DNA from: Prevotella sp.
Lineage (GTDB): Bacteria > Bacteroidota > Bacteroidia > Bacteroidales > Bacteroidaceae
Assembly (NCBI GenBank): GCA_016281815.1
Contig: JAEEJK010000096.1
Coordinates: 26,951 to 90,950, forward strand
DNA length: 64,000 nt
Direction of reading: 5' to 3'
The notes beneath the pieces are model-generated. The model made no database searches. It had not been told where the DNA came from and worked only from the letters and a program-made list of their open reading frames with translations. Made by a program: the position numbers and the translations under genes. Positions 44,464 to 54,394 of this stretch are shown piece by piece. Position 1 is the stretch's first letter. Every line of letters begins with the position of its first letter.

Positions 44464-47313
44464 TTATTCTAATGCTTTCAAGCCAATATAGAACAGGTTG
44501 CCGGTGTCTGCTTTGGTCAGTTCATGCTCACCTTTTGCAAGAGTCATGGTCAGCACACCGTTTGTTCCAGTCTGCTTCGTACCGTCAACTTTGATGGTGT
44601 ATTTGGTATCGTTAGAACCGAACACAAGTGTCATTTCCATCGATTTCTCTGTGGTGAACTTGACGGAAGTGCTGGTCTCGATTTTTAGGCAGGTGGTATA
44701 AGTCACTCCGTTGACAGTGGCTTCACCTTTGTCTTTGGCATAATTGCCAACCACAGTGAAGAGGTTGCTTGACGGAGCACTATTTTGGAAGTTGCATTCC
44801 ACGTCGGTGGTGATGGTGACACCGCCTTCACCGCCTTCGCCGCCTTCGCCGCCTTCACCTCCTTCTCCGCCTTGCTCACCACCGCTGATGGTCTCGCCGC
44901 CGAAGATGCCAGTCAACGTCGACTGATAGTTATCCAGCAAGGCCGCCAGTTCGCTGTTGTTTTCAGAGTCCGTTTCATCACTGCCAACATTGTCGGAGAA
45001 GGTATAACTGATGTCACCATGGTTGAGACGTCCGGCTCCATAATAGCCCGTTACGGTGTTGGGAACCTCAGAGGCCGGTTGCACCGTGTAGGAATACATG
45101 AGTGATGCATTGGTGTCGAAGTTGTTGTAAGTATAGCCTCCCGATTGTGTCTTTTCTGACGAAGGCACCTGCTCATCGCGGGAACTGGTTTCGTAGGCGT
45201 CATAACCCGTGCTTGCTGGGTTGTTCTGCGTGTAATACTTGAAATTGGTGGCACTGCGGTCGAAATAGTTGCCGAAGGCCTTGATCATACCCCCTTCCTC
45301 ACCGCTGAAGGTCCCGCTGCCCTGGGCATCAGTGCCTTGCTGTGAACTCAGGATAGGCTTCTTGGTTTTGAGGAAATAGTTGTTCTCGACAAACACACTG
45401 GCTCCTGTTGCCGCACCTACACCATATTTGGCCACATTGTCGAAATAGTTGTTCCACACATGGACACTCATTGTGCGCACACGTGGGTGCCGTGAGTCGC
45501 TGTGGTCAAACCAGTTGTGGTCGTAACTGATGTAGTTGGGGCCACTCTCGCTCTTCATGCCAAACATGTTGGTCTTGCCGGTGTCCCAATAGTGGCAGTA
45601 ACTGACGGTGACGTATTTGGAGTCGCTCTTCACGTCAATGGCACCGTCTCCCTTGACATGGTCGTCGCTTCCCTGCTTGCCATAGAATGCATCTATGTGA
45701 TGGATCCAGATGTTGGAATTGTCGGTGTCGAGGGAGATACCATCGTCCATGCAGCGGATAACGGCAAAGTTGCGGAACTCCACGCTTTTCGAGTTGCGGA
45801 CAAGGAATCCGAATCCCTTGATCGTGGCATCCTCTCCGATGCCCTCAACGGTGATGTTCAGTTCGCTGTCTGCATTTTTACCCTTGATTTGCACGCCTTC
45901 TTCTGAACTGCTGATATGGTCGAGGTCGGAGAGGCTGATCATACCGATGAGGCGGATGGCGAGCGGTGTGGTGTCGCACCCTTTCTGATAGGCATCCAGA
46001 ATGCTTTGCAGACCTGTGCACTCAGTAGTGGCCCCTTTCTCAGAAGTGATGACCGTGCATTTGATGGTTTTGGCCGTGTTCTTGGTGACATACAGCACCT
46101 TGGCATTGCTTTTCAGCGTTCCGTCATCGTTATAGGCTCCCACGCCCTTGCTCCAGGTCTTGTGGGCATAGCCCTCACGGCTGTAGTTTTTCACATTCAG
46201 GTTTTCTGCAAAACTGGCCTTGCTGTCATCCTCATTGTCACTCACGACAGGCACCACCTTGAAGGCATAGTCGGTGGATGCTTTCAGGCCCACCATGTCG
46301 GCACGGCCGTATGAGCCATAGTTGCGAACGAGCATGTTGTCCAACTTGGTCCAGTTGGCAAATTGTCCACCTTTTATATAAACGACATAGGAGGTGGCGT
46401 TGGCGTATGGTTCCCATTCCACAAAGGCAGACTCCAGCCATCCTTTGGCATCGGTGATGATCACTCCGTTGTTGGTGATGTCTCCGCTCTCTCCCTGACT
46501 CACCTTCTTGGTGAAGGAGATGTTGCGAACCGAACCATAATAGATGTCCGTGCCTCCGTTTTTGAGTGAGATGCTGACGGTTGACTTGTCATTGTCTGTG
46601 TCGATTCCAGACAAGTCCCCGGTGTTGTAATAGTTGATGTTGCCATTGAGCAACTCTACGGTCATCTGATTGACTTTCGAGTTGCGGGCTACAGCGCCGG
46701 TGACTACGTCCTGATAAAGGGTGGCTTTCTCACCTGGAACAATCACCAGGTTGTCGTTGGGCACCTCACTCACGGCCAAACTATAGATGTAGAGGCCTCC
46801 GGTAGGGGTGAGAATGACGTCTCCGTCACTGCTGACGGTGCCTTTGCCTTCTTGCTGCGAGGTGCTTTCCTCCATACCGGATGTGCCGCTCAGGTTGGAG
46901 GGGGTGATGCCGCGGGCAGCACTTGAACTTGAGGTCTTGTAACTGATGGTGACGGTCTGTCCTTTCTTCAGTCCGGGAATGGTGATCGGACAGGATGATC
47001 CTCCCACCCAAAGACGTTTTTGGCCCAATCGGATGTTGCCGGAGGAATTGGCATTGCAGGAAAATAACAGACCTTTGGCAAAGGCCAGTTCGGAGCCGCT
47101 TGCAGTCAAGGCCTGATTGGTCAATGTATTGATGTAGCACCAACGTGAACTGGAGTCTATTGTCCAGTTGCCGGTTTCGTCATTGTTGAGCAGTGTCTCG
47201 TCAGCACTGCTGATAGTGGTGAAGTCCCATGTCGTCTGGGCTTGCAGATGAAGGCCGGCCAGCGAGAAAAGAGCGAGAACAAGAATGTATGTTGCTTTCT
47301 TCATGATGTTCAT
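44464..47313 (-). CDS. Secreted pectate lyase, polysaccharide lyase family 1
   Basis: Start placed at ATG 47313 (949 residues); ATG 47304 is equally possible, and a TTG at 47322 overlaps the previous stop and is unlikely. Signal peptide MKKATYILVLALFSLAGLHLQA. N-terminal about 150 residues form a beta domain (WDFTTISS, LYIYSLAVSEV), then a fibronectin-like region and the PL1 beta-helix at about 380-760. PL1 calcium and active-site motifs: WIHHIDAFYG, GDGAIDVK, NWFDHSDSRHPRVR. A (GGE)n linker at about 811-831 leads to a final beta domain similar to the N-terminal one. No T9SS tail is obvious. Confidence 0.9.
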   Translation of the reverse strand: MNIMKKATYILVLALFSLAGLHLQAQTTWDFTTISSADETLLNNDETGNWTIDSSSRWCYINTLTNQALTASGSELAFAKGLLFSCNANSSGNIRLGQKRLWVGGSSCPITIPGLKKGQTVTISYKTSSSSAARGITPSNLSGTSGMEESTSQQEGKGTVSSDGDVILTPTGGLYIYSLAVSEVPNDNLVIVPGEKATLYQDVVTGAVARNSKVNQMTVELLNGNINYYNTGDLSGIDTDNDKSTVSISLKNGGTDIYYGSVRNISFTKKVSQGESGDITNNGVIITDAKGWLESAFVEWEPYANATSYVVYIKGGQFANWTKLDNMLVRNYGSYGRADMVGLKASTDYAFKVVPVVSDNEDDSKASFAENLNVKNYSREGYAHKTWSKGVGAYNDDGTLKSNAKVLYVTKNTAKTIKCTVITSEKGATTECTGLQSILDAYQKGCDTTPLAIRLIGMISLSDLDHISSSEEGVQIKGKNADSELNITVEGIGEDATIKGFGFLVRNSKSVEFRNFAVIRCMDDGISLDTDNSNIWIHHIDAFYGKQGSDDHVKGDGAIDVKSDSKYVTVSYCHYWDTGKTNMFGMKSESGPNYISYDHNWFDHSDSRHPRVRTMSVHVWNNYFDNVAKYGVGAATGASVFVENNYFLKTKKPILSSQQGTDAQGSGTFSGEEGGMIKAFGNYFDRSATNFKYYTQNNPASTGYDAYETSSRDEQVPSSEKTQSGGYTYNNFDTNASLMYSYTVQPASEVPNTVTGYYGAGRLNHGDISYTFSDNVGSDETDSENNSELAALLDNYQSTLTGIFGGETISGGEQGGEGGEGGEGGEGGEGGVTITTDVECNFQNSAPSSNLFTVVGNYAKDKGEATVNGVTYTTCLKIETSTSVKFTTEKSMEMTLVFGSNDTKYTIKVDGTKQTGTNGVLTMTLAKGEHELTKADTGNLFYIGLKALE

Positions 47314-47318
47314 TTTTA

Positions 47319-48317
47319 TCAAAGGAGAATTTGTTCTATTTGACTTTGGTTGGCGGCTTGGTCGTAGGAGTTGCCTTCTCCGCCGTCAGAGATACCGATG
47401 GCTTCACCATCCAGGGTGATGGGGATATCAGTTCTTGTTGCGCCTCCATTGAGAACAATTTGGATGATGGACATGACATCTGTCACGTTGACGATGTTGT
47501 CTTTGTTGACATCGGCATTGGCTAAGTTGAATATGCTTGGCGTCTTGCCGAGCGAATGGCTGACAGCACTCATGACATCTGCCACATTAACTCTCTGGTC
47601 ACCATTGGCATCGCCTTTGCTGGAACCTACCAGGTCGGTGAAATAAGCGTGCAGGGGTTGGATCTCCCCGACTGTAAGATAACGGAATTGGTTGCTGGAT
47701 GCGATATAATACATGTTCTTTCCTTTGGAAACAGTATTGAGGGCACCGGCAAAACTGAATTCCTTGCCTTCAGCACTGTAACTGGTGGATAGATTGCCTA
47801 TTTCGACAGAGTTGAGTGTGAAGGAACTGACATTCTTGGTGGTCTTGATCAGGTAGGGCATGCCGGATGATATCTTCTCCACACGGGTGAAGTTGATGCC
47901 GTCGCCGGTGGCGCTTTCAAGGGTGGCCACCAAGGTGCCTGAACCAAAAGAGGCTGCAATGTCGGTGGCTGACATGCTGAAAGGAAGGCAGATGGTGGCC
48001 CATTCTCCGGCGGTGAGGGTTCTGCTCACTTCTGCCTTGAGTGTTTTTCCTCCGTAGGTCTTGATGGTTTCCACATTGTCATAGTCCTTGTCCTTGAACA
48101 CGGCTACGTGGTCAAAATCGATGGTCACCATAGGCATGTCAGCGGTTTGGGTGGCTCCGTCACTATAGGTTAGTGTGATGTTGTCACCTGAAAAAGAGAT
48201 GTGAGTGATGTTCTTGTTTGCGGCCGTCCCGTTGATGGTGACGGTCTCTTTGGAGTCTGCTTTGGCTATCGCGGAAAGCGTGACCAACAAGGTAAAAAGT
48301 ATAATGCTTCTTCTCAT
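47319..48317 (-). CDS. Secreted protein with dockerin type I repeats
   Basis: The protein has 332 residues with a signal peptide (MRRSIILFTLLVTLSAIAKA). A short N-terminal beta module (ITLTYSDGATQTADMPMVTIDF) resembles those at 7693 and 8088. A central region (TLTAGEWATICLPFSM) is typical of Prevotella secreted proteins. Near residues 232-290 are two dockerin-like calcium loops (GDANGDQRVNVADVM and ADVNKDNIVNVTDVM) separated by a helical segment. It is the first gene of the operon, eight or so bases before the pectate lyase start. Confidence 0.8.
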   Translation of the reverse strand: MRRSIILFTLLVTLSAIAKADSKETVTINGTAANKNITHISFSGDNITLTYSDGATQTADMPMVTIDFDHVAVFKDKDYDNVETIKTYGGKTLKAEVSRTLTAGEWATICLPFSMSATDIAASFGSGTLVATLESATGDGINFTRVEKISSGMPYLIKTTKNVSSFTLNSVEIGNLSTSYSAEGKEFSFAGALNTVSKGKNMYYIASSNQFRYLTVGEIQPLHAYFTDLVGSSKGDANGDQRVNVADVMSAVSHSLGKTPSIFNLANADVNKDNIVNVTDVMSIIQIVLNGGATRTDIPITLDGEAIGISDGGEGNSYDQAANQSQIEQILL

Positions 48318-48354
48318 GAAAAATGATAGTTTGCAGATTTGGGTAGTATGTTTG

Positions 48355-48386
48355 CAAAGTTAATCCTTTGCAATTAATTACTCAAA
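48355..48386 (-). promoter_or_regulatory. Bacteroidota-type promoter (TTTG-N20-TAACTTTG, minus strand)
   Basis: On the plus strand CAAAGTTA (48355-48362) and CAAA (48383-48386) with a 20-base spacer, 38 bases before the start of the dockerin gene. It should drive the dockerin-pectate lyase pair. Confidence 0.75.
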
Positions 48387-48431
48387 TTTCAAACAATCAT
48401 TTTTCATGAGATTCACGAAATCGTTTGCATA

Positions 48432-48487
48432 AACAGCCAACAGCCAACAGCCAACGTCCAACAGCCAACCGCCAACCGCCAACGGCT
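48432..48487. repeat. Heptamer tandem repeat (AACAGCC)n
   Basis: About seven and a half copies of a 7-bp unit (AACAGCC with AACCGCC and AACGTCC variants) directly after the histidine phosphatase stop codon. No coding role. Confidence 0.92.
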
Positions 48488-49745
48488 ATTTCACGCTGTT
48501 GCAGCGGTCGGTATAGAAACGGCGCAGTTCCGACCACTTATAATAGGGGTATTGGTCTGTGGCAATGGGCAACTTGGCTTCACAGCCGTTGAGCAGGCAT
48601 TTCACGAGAATGTCCTTGCCTTTTTTGCTCTTGTAGAATACCAGTTGAAAGTTGGAGCCCTTGCAGGTCTCCCAGTTCTGGTAGCAGTTTTTCACCTCGT
48701 ATGGGTCTTCGGGGTCGAGGTCGGCTCCGTTGATACCCATGAGCACGGTGAGGGGACCGAGGCAGGTGTCATGCCCGAAGCGGAGGTCGGAGAGGTGGTC
48801 GCTGCTTCCGTCAATCACGGCATCCGCCTTCTTGATGACGTCCTCCAGGATGGGGATCATTTGGTATTGGGGGGAGAACACCCAGGAGTAGGAACCCAGG
48901 TTGGAACCTTCCCATTCCTTGACAATCTCTTCATCGCTGACGATATTGTCCATCATACCCTCGTGGTTGATGTTGGGAAGGGAGGTGTAGAGATTGAGGA
49001 GGTCGCTGCCAATCTGGTGGGCATTCTTGGGAAGACTGTCAGTACTGATCAGGACGCGTGAGGCTACCTTCTCCCTGAGTCCTTCGATTTTCTTGAACTG
49101 ATCCTGGTTCTTTTCATACTTGGCTTTGGCTCTTGGGTAATTGTGCTTGATAGGATTTTGCCTGTCAGTGGGCACCACGCCGTCGAGGGTAAAACGGGAG
49201 GACTGCTCGCGGATCTCCAGTTTGGGATTGCATTGCGTCAGTTCCTGGCAGAAGGAGGCCATGCTGATGACGCACCGGCCCGTCAGGGATGAGATGGCGT
49301 ACACATTGCCGCCTTTCTTGAACACCTCTGGGAAATTGTTATACATGGTGCGGGCTATGTATTGGTGCTGGTCCCAGCCCAGTTGGGTGAGTTCGCTGAC
49401 ACCTGTCATTAGTTCTTCTTTGAGGGCCATGAATTTCTTGTAGAAAGCCTCGCCTTCCGAGGTGAGGAGGTGTTTCTCATGAGCCGCGGTGAACACCTTG
49501 TCCAGATCCTTGTATAATTGGTCGGTCCAGTAATATCGTGAGCCATGACGTCCGTAATGGCTGATGTAGAATGGCTTGTAACCCTTCGGGGCTTTGGTCA
49601 TCTTGTAAGTCTCGAATGAATACGGATAATCCATTCCGTATGCCTTTCGGGGGTCTTTTTTGAGTTGATCCATGGCAGAATTGCTTTGTCCAAATGCAGT
49701 GAGGGCAATCAGCACCAAAAACAGGGTCGAAATAATTTTTCTCAT
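48486..49745 (-). CDS. Secreted histidine-type phosphatase (phytase/acid phosphatase-like)
   Basis: ATG 49745 gives 419 residues with a signal peptide (MRKIISTLFLVLIALTAFGQ); the longer frame from 49832 crosses the promoter. Histidine acid phosphatase motifs: RHGSRYY at 66-72 with the phosphorylated His, and FGHDTCLG near residue 323 supplying the general acid. Such enzymes hydrolyse phosphate monoesters, including phytate in plant-rich diets. The TAG stop is at 48486-48488, right beside a heptamer repeat tract. Confidence 0.88.
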   Translation of the reverse strand: MRKIISTLFLVLIALTAFGQSNSAMDQLKKDPRKAYGMDYPYSFETYKMTKAPKGYKPFYISHYGRHGSRYYWTDQLYKDLDKVFTAAHEKHLLTSEGEAFYKKFMALKEELMTGVSELTQLGWDQHQYIARTMYNNFPEVFKKGGNVYAISSLTGRCVISMASFCQELTQCNPKLEIREQSSRFTLDGVVPTDRQNPIKHNYPRAKAKYEKNQDQFKKIEGLREKVASRVLISTDSLPKNAHQIGSDLLNLYTSLPNINHEGMMDNIVSDEEIVKEWEGSNLGSYSWVFSPQYQMIPILEDVIKKADAVIDGSSDHLSDLRFGHDTCLGPLTVLMGINGADLDPEDPYEVKNCYQNWETCKGSNFQLVFYKSKKGKDILVKCLLNGCEAKLPIATDQYPYYKWSELRRFYTDRCNSVK

Positions 49746-49813
49746 TGTTGAATAAATTAGAAGTAATGAATAGAAATCACTTTTAGTCAGAGTGTTCTGA
49801 TAGTTGTCGGCTT

Positions 49814-49844
49814 CAAAGTTACAAATAATCATCCGAACATCAAA
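49814..49844 (-). promoter_or_regulatory. Bacteroidota-type promoter (TTTG-N19-TAACTTTG, minus strand)
   Basis: CAAAGTTA at 49814-49821 and CAAA at 49841-49844 on the plus strand, 19 bases apart, about 70 bases before the phosphatase start. Confidence 0.7.
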
Positions 49845-50013
49845 AAGATTTGTCAGTTTTGTGTCACCTGCCCAGTTCGTTTGATGAAAAAACGGGCCGC
49901 GGTAGTTGCTTTTTTGCTTTTTGTGTATGATAATCCCATTTTTTATGTAATTTTGCAGATGAAAGGTGCAACTCTTCTGTGAGTATAACTATTTTGCCTT
50001 TTATTGATTGAAA

Positions 50014-50889
50014 ATGATATCTAAGAATCAGTTTCTTCATGGTTTTGGCTTCATAGTCATCCTATTGGCTTTGGTCAGGTGTGTGTTCCCTTCTGTGGCA
50101 GGCTCGCTCCACCAACCCATAGGTGCGGATGCCGTATGTGCCGATTCCTTGGTGGCAGACTCTTTGAAAACTGACTCCCTGAAGATAGTCTCTTTGAAGA
50201 CGGGGGCAAAGGGAGAGGAAAAGACGGAAGAAAAGACTGAACAACCAATCTCTCAACCCCATATCGCTTCTGATTTGACCAGACCCGAGAGGGTAAATTT
50301 GGCCGGCGACAACGGAAAACCTCATCCTGTTGTGGGCGTGTTGAGTTACAGCAAGGCTTTTCCTGACTCAAATGATGTGCAATATGCTGTTGCCACAAAG
50401 TTAGGGGTATCTCCAGTGCGCGACAGGGAGGAGGCGGAGAAGAGGAAGGCCGAACTGGTGTATATGGCCGCAAGTCCCTATTACCATGTCGACCCCCTGC
50501 GCAACAGCATTCCCTACCTTGTGCCGAGGGCGGCTGTCTTGCTCAATGATATCGGTCGTAATTTTTTTGACAGTCTTTATGTGAAGCATATCCCTCTCCA
50601 TCAGTTCATTGTCACGAGTGTGATGAGGAGTCAGGATGACTTGGAAAAACTCAAACAGGTCAACCATAATGTGTCTGACAATAGTTGCCATCTTTACGGA
50701 ACTACCTTTGACATTGGCTACAACCGTTACAAGACGGTGGAGGATCCCGACGGACTGCCCCGGCGTTTGGTGCGGGATGATACCTTGAAGTGGGTGCTCA
50801 GCGAGGTGCTGCGCGACTTGCGTGAACAGGACAGATGCTATGTGAAATACGAGAGGAAACAGGGCTGTTTCCATGTCACGGTACGTTGA
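50014..50889 (+). CDS. DUF5715-like protein, membrane-anchored or secreted
   Basis: ATG 50014 gives 291 residues (an in-frame TTG at 50008 is less likely). One N-terminal hydrophobic segment (FGFIVILLALVRCVFP) could anchor it or be a signal peptide. A Lys/Ser/Thr-rich spacer (about 45-85) precedes a globular domain with YHVDPLRNSIPYLVPRAAVLL, SVMRSQDDLEKLKQVN and HLYGTTFDIGYNR. The SMRSQ and H-x(5)-D pattern is loosely reminiscent of VanY/M15 peptidases; I call it only DUF5715-like. Overlaps the next gene by 17 bases if that gene starts at 50873. Confidence 0.6.
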   Translation: MISKNQFLHGFGFIVILLALVRCVFPSVAGSLHQPIGADAVCADSLVADSLKTDSLKIVSLKTGAKGEEKTEEKTEQPISQPHIASDLTRPERVNLAGDNGKPHPVVGVLSYSKAFPDSNDVQYAVATKLGVSPVRDREEAEKRKAELVYMAASPYYHVDPLRNSIPYLVPRAAVLLNDIGRNFFDSLYVKHIPLHQFIVTSVMRSQDDLEKLKQVNHNVSDNSCHLYGTTFDIGYNRYKTVEDPDGLPRRLVRDDTLKWVLSEVLRDLREQDRCYVKYERKQGCFHVTVR

Positions 50890-51574
50890 AAGGATGGCGG
50901 GGATGATAAGCAGAAATCAGTGTCATTCAGATGTGGATCTCATGGAGTTGATCCAGCAGGTGGGGTTCCTTCCCTTGCTGTATAGCGGGATTGCGGGATT
51001 CTCCGCCGAGGATGTGGTAGATGAGGATTGCCGCTATGTGGTTTTTCCCGATGGAGGGTGGGACTGGCCGCTGTGGAAATGGAAGGGGCCGATCATCGCT
51101 GAGGGCAATTGTGTCTATGGCAAGTTCTTCAACAAAAAGGCGGGGTTCATCAGCAAGGAGTGGTGGCCGGATTTCTGCAATTACAGACGCCACAAATACC
51201 CTGTTCCAGAAGAGGGCTCCATCGAGGAGGCCATCCTGATGACATTGCGCGAACAGGGAAGTCTTATTACCAGGCAGTTGAGAAGCGCCTGCGGATTCAA
51301 TGGCACAAAGATGAGGGGGAAGTTTGACGCCTATGTCACCCGTCTGCAGATGGGATGCCATATCATCACGGAGGATTTTGTCTATCCCAAGGACAAGCAC
51401 AACCGGGAGTACGGGTGGGGATGGTCCCTGCTCACCACGCCGGAACTGCTCCTGGGAAAAGAAATGTGTTCTTGTGGGCGTACGCCTGAAGAGTCTCTAA
51501 AACGGTTGTTCCATCATCTCAAACAGTTGCTGCCGGAGGCTTCCGACAGGCAACTGCTCAATCTGCTGAAATAA
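50873..51574 (+). CDS. AlkZ-related winged-helix protein
   Basis: The protein has up to 233 residues; starts at 50894 or 50903 are possible alternatives because the first ATG overlaps the previous gene by 17 bases. It shows the winged-helix arrangement of AlkZ/YcaQ-related proteins: LMELIQQVGFLPLLYSGIAGFSAEDVV, WDWPLWKWKGPII, EEAILMTLREQGSLITRQLRSACGF and WGWSLLTTPE. AlkZ itself removes damaged bases and crosslinks; the shorter Bacteroidota relatives are of unknown activity. It is short compared with true AlkZ (about 400), so a full glycosylase is not claimed. Confidence 0.65.
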   Translation: MSRYVERMAGMISRNQCHSDVDLMELIQQVGFLPLLYSGIAGFSAEDVVDEDCRYVVFPDGGWDWPLWKWKGPIIAEGNCVYGKFFNKKAGFISKEWWPDFCNYRRHKYPVPEEGSIEEAILMTLREQGSLITRQLRSACGFNGTKMRGKFDAYVTRLQMGCHIITEDFVYPKDKHNREYGWGWSLLTTPELLLGKEMCSCGRTPEESLKRLFHHLKQLLPEASDRQLLNLLK

Positions 51575-51621
51575 ATGGACCTACGCTGCCATCCCCTCGA
51601 TGGGAAATAATTGTCATAAAA

Positions 51622-51653
51622 TTTGGAGTTCTCATCAAAATACATTATATTTG
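51622..51653 (+). promoter_or_regulatory. Bacteroidota-type promoter (TTTG-N20-TATATTTG)
   Basis: TTTG at 51622-51625, TATATTTG at 51646-51653, 20-base spacer, about 41 bases before ATG 51695. Confidence 0.75.
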
Positions 51654-51694
51654 TGGTGAAAACGAACAGGTCGGTCAATTTAAAATTCCATGCC

Positions 51695-52618
51695 ATGAAT
51701 AGATTTGTGTTATCAGCCGTGTTATTGGCGGCAACGGTTTTTTCCTACGCGCAGAACAATAATCTTGACGATGTGATGTATAAAACCGAGGTGGTTCCCG
51801 TTAAAGTATCCAACTTCAACGGACAAACGCTCCCTGCCGCCCCTAAAGGGAAGAATAAGACTATCACCCTCATAAGAACTTCATTCTCAACGCCTTTGAA
51901 CGACTACAATGCCTTGGCGAGACCGGAACTGAAACTTGGAAATATCATAGGCCACCCGACATTAGGTTGGGATGACACCGATTACAGCATCCCCGACATC
52001 GTACCTGAATTTTACGGCGACGGGTGTGTGCTCAATGATGTCTTCTACGATGGTGACTATCCTGTGGCAATTTATGGAAGGAAACCGAAAACGGAGCCTT
52101 TTTCTTGGGGCGAGTCAGAGAAGGATATCTCAAGGCGAGGCAGATACCCACACCTGATCATGCTCCTCGACCCAGCGAGAGAGGTGAAGAAAGTGTATGA
52201 CACATCATCGATGGCTTTCCCGCCCAAGAACCGTGGTGCCGATATCGACAGGCAGTCGGTCGACTGGGCTGTCGTGAAGGATGGGATACTCTACTTCAGC
52301 ATTTCTGGCTTGATGGGTTTTGACAAAGGGCAAAATGCCTATGTCGTGGCTGTCGATATCTCCACCGATAAGACACTATGGGTCAGCAAGCCCAACACCT
52401 GCAACACAAACAACTTCCTGATTCTTGACAATTCCATTATCTGTGGATTCGGCGACTCAGGCAAACCAGATTTTATCAACGTTCTGAATAGGTTTACGGG
52501 TGTCCAGAAGCAACAACTCTGGGTGGCTAATGCCCCTAATTGGTTGGCTATCGGCAGCGATGGCAGACTCTATGTCTCTCTTTATAACAAACATGTCGCC
52601 TTTAAGATAAGTCGGTAA
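51695..52618 (+). CDS. Secreted protein of unknown function, possible beta-propeller
   Basis: ATG 51695 gives 307 residues with a signal peptide (MNRFVLSAVLLAATVFSYAQ). The longer frame to 51623 runs through the promoter. Mature sequence is beta-rich with repeated patterns (DGILYFSISGLMGFD, AYVVAVDISTDKTLWVS, NSIICGFGDSGKPDFI, GSDGRLYVSLYNKHVAFKI), similar to PQQ/quinoprotein-type propeller blades. No catalytic motif is recognised. Convergent with the esterase at 52639. Confidence 0.6.
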   Translation: MNRFVLSAVLLAATVFSYAQNNNLDDVMYKTEVVPVKVSNFNGQTLPAAPKGKNKTITLIRTSFSTPLNDYNALARPELKLGNIIGHPTLGWDDTDYSIPDIVPEFYGDGCVLNDVFYDGDYPVAIYGRKPKTEPFSWGESEKDISRRGRYPHLIMLLDPAREVKKVYDTSSMAFPPKNRGADIDRQSVDWAVVKDGILYFSISGLMGFDKGQNAYVVAVDISTDKTLWVSKPNTCNTNNFLILDNSIICGFGDSGKPDFINVLNRFTGVQKQQLWVANAPNWLAIGSDGRLYVSLYNKHVAFKISR

Positions 52619-52638
52619 AGCCCAAAGCCCAGGGATGA

Positions 52639-53845
<1,207 letters not shown>

Positions 53846-54289
53846 ATGAAAAAGTCAGTATTTTTCCTCGCCGCACTGATGTGCATGATGATGAACTCCG
53901 TGGCAACCTTTGCCAATGACATGATCATCCCCGCAACGCAACTTCCCGCCGCTGCACAGTCTTTCATCCAGCAGACCTTCCCAGGACAGGCCGTCTCCTA
54001 CGCAAAGGTCGACAGGGACTTCGGAAGAACCACCTATGAGGTTTGCCTGAACAACGGCACCGAACTGGAGTTTGACAAGAATGGAACATGGGACAAGGTA
54101 GACTGCAACTACAGCGCCGTTCCCGCCAACCTCGTGCCGGCTGCCATCGCCGACTACGTGAAGACCCACTTCGCTGGTGCCACCATCGTCAAGATTGACA
54201 AGGAGCGCTACGGCTACGATGTGGAACTGTCCAACGAACTTGACCTGAAGTTCAACAAGCAAGGACAGTTGGTCAATGTCGACGACTGA
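53846..54289 (+). CDS. PepSY-like (DUF2874) periplasmic protein
   Basis: The protein has 147 residues with a signal peptide (MKKSVFFLAALMCMMMNSVATFA). Two copies of a PepSY-like beta-alpha unit: PAAAQSFIQQTFPGQAVSYAKVDRD and VPAAIADYVKTHFAGATIVKIDK, each followed by a beta hairpin (YEVCLNNGTELEFDKNG, YDVELSNELDLKFNKQG). This family is common in Bacteroidota; function is poorly defined, possibly inhibition or sensing of envelope proteases. Confidence 0.88.
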   Translation: MKKSVFFLAALMCMMMNSVATFANDMIIPATQLPAAAQSFIQQTFPGQAVSYAKVDRDFGRTTYEVCLNNGTELEFDKNGTWDKVDCNYSAVPANLVPAAIADYVKTHFAGATIVKIDKERYGYDVELSNELDLKFNKQGQLVNVDD

Positions 54290-54322
54290 CACGGAATGAC
54301 AGTCTTTCATTCCAATGTGACC

Positions 54323-54350
54323 AAGGATGGGATGTTATCCCGTCCTTTTT
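54323..54350 (+). terminator. Rho-independent terminator of the PepSY-like gene
   Basis: An 11-bp stem with one G-U type pair (54323-54333 with 54337-54347), a three-base loop and a T tail. Confidence 0.8.
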
Positions 54351-54363
54351 CGTTAGAAATCAC

Positions 54364-54371
54364 TACCTTTG
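54364..54371 (+). promoter_or_regulatory. Candidate Bacteroidota -7 box (TACCTTTG)
   Basis: TAnnTTTG match 24 bases before ATG 54395; no good TTTG at the -33 position. Confidence 0.35.
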
Positions 54372-54394
54372 CATGATTTTATAGAGATAGCAAG

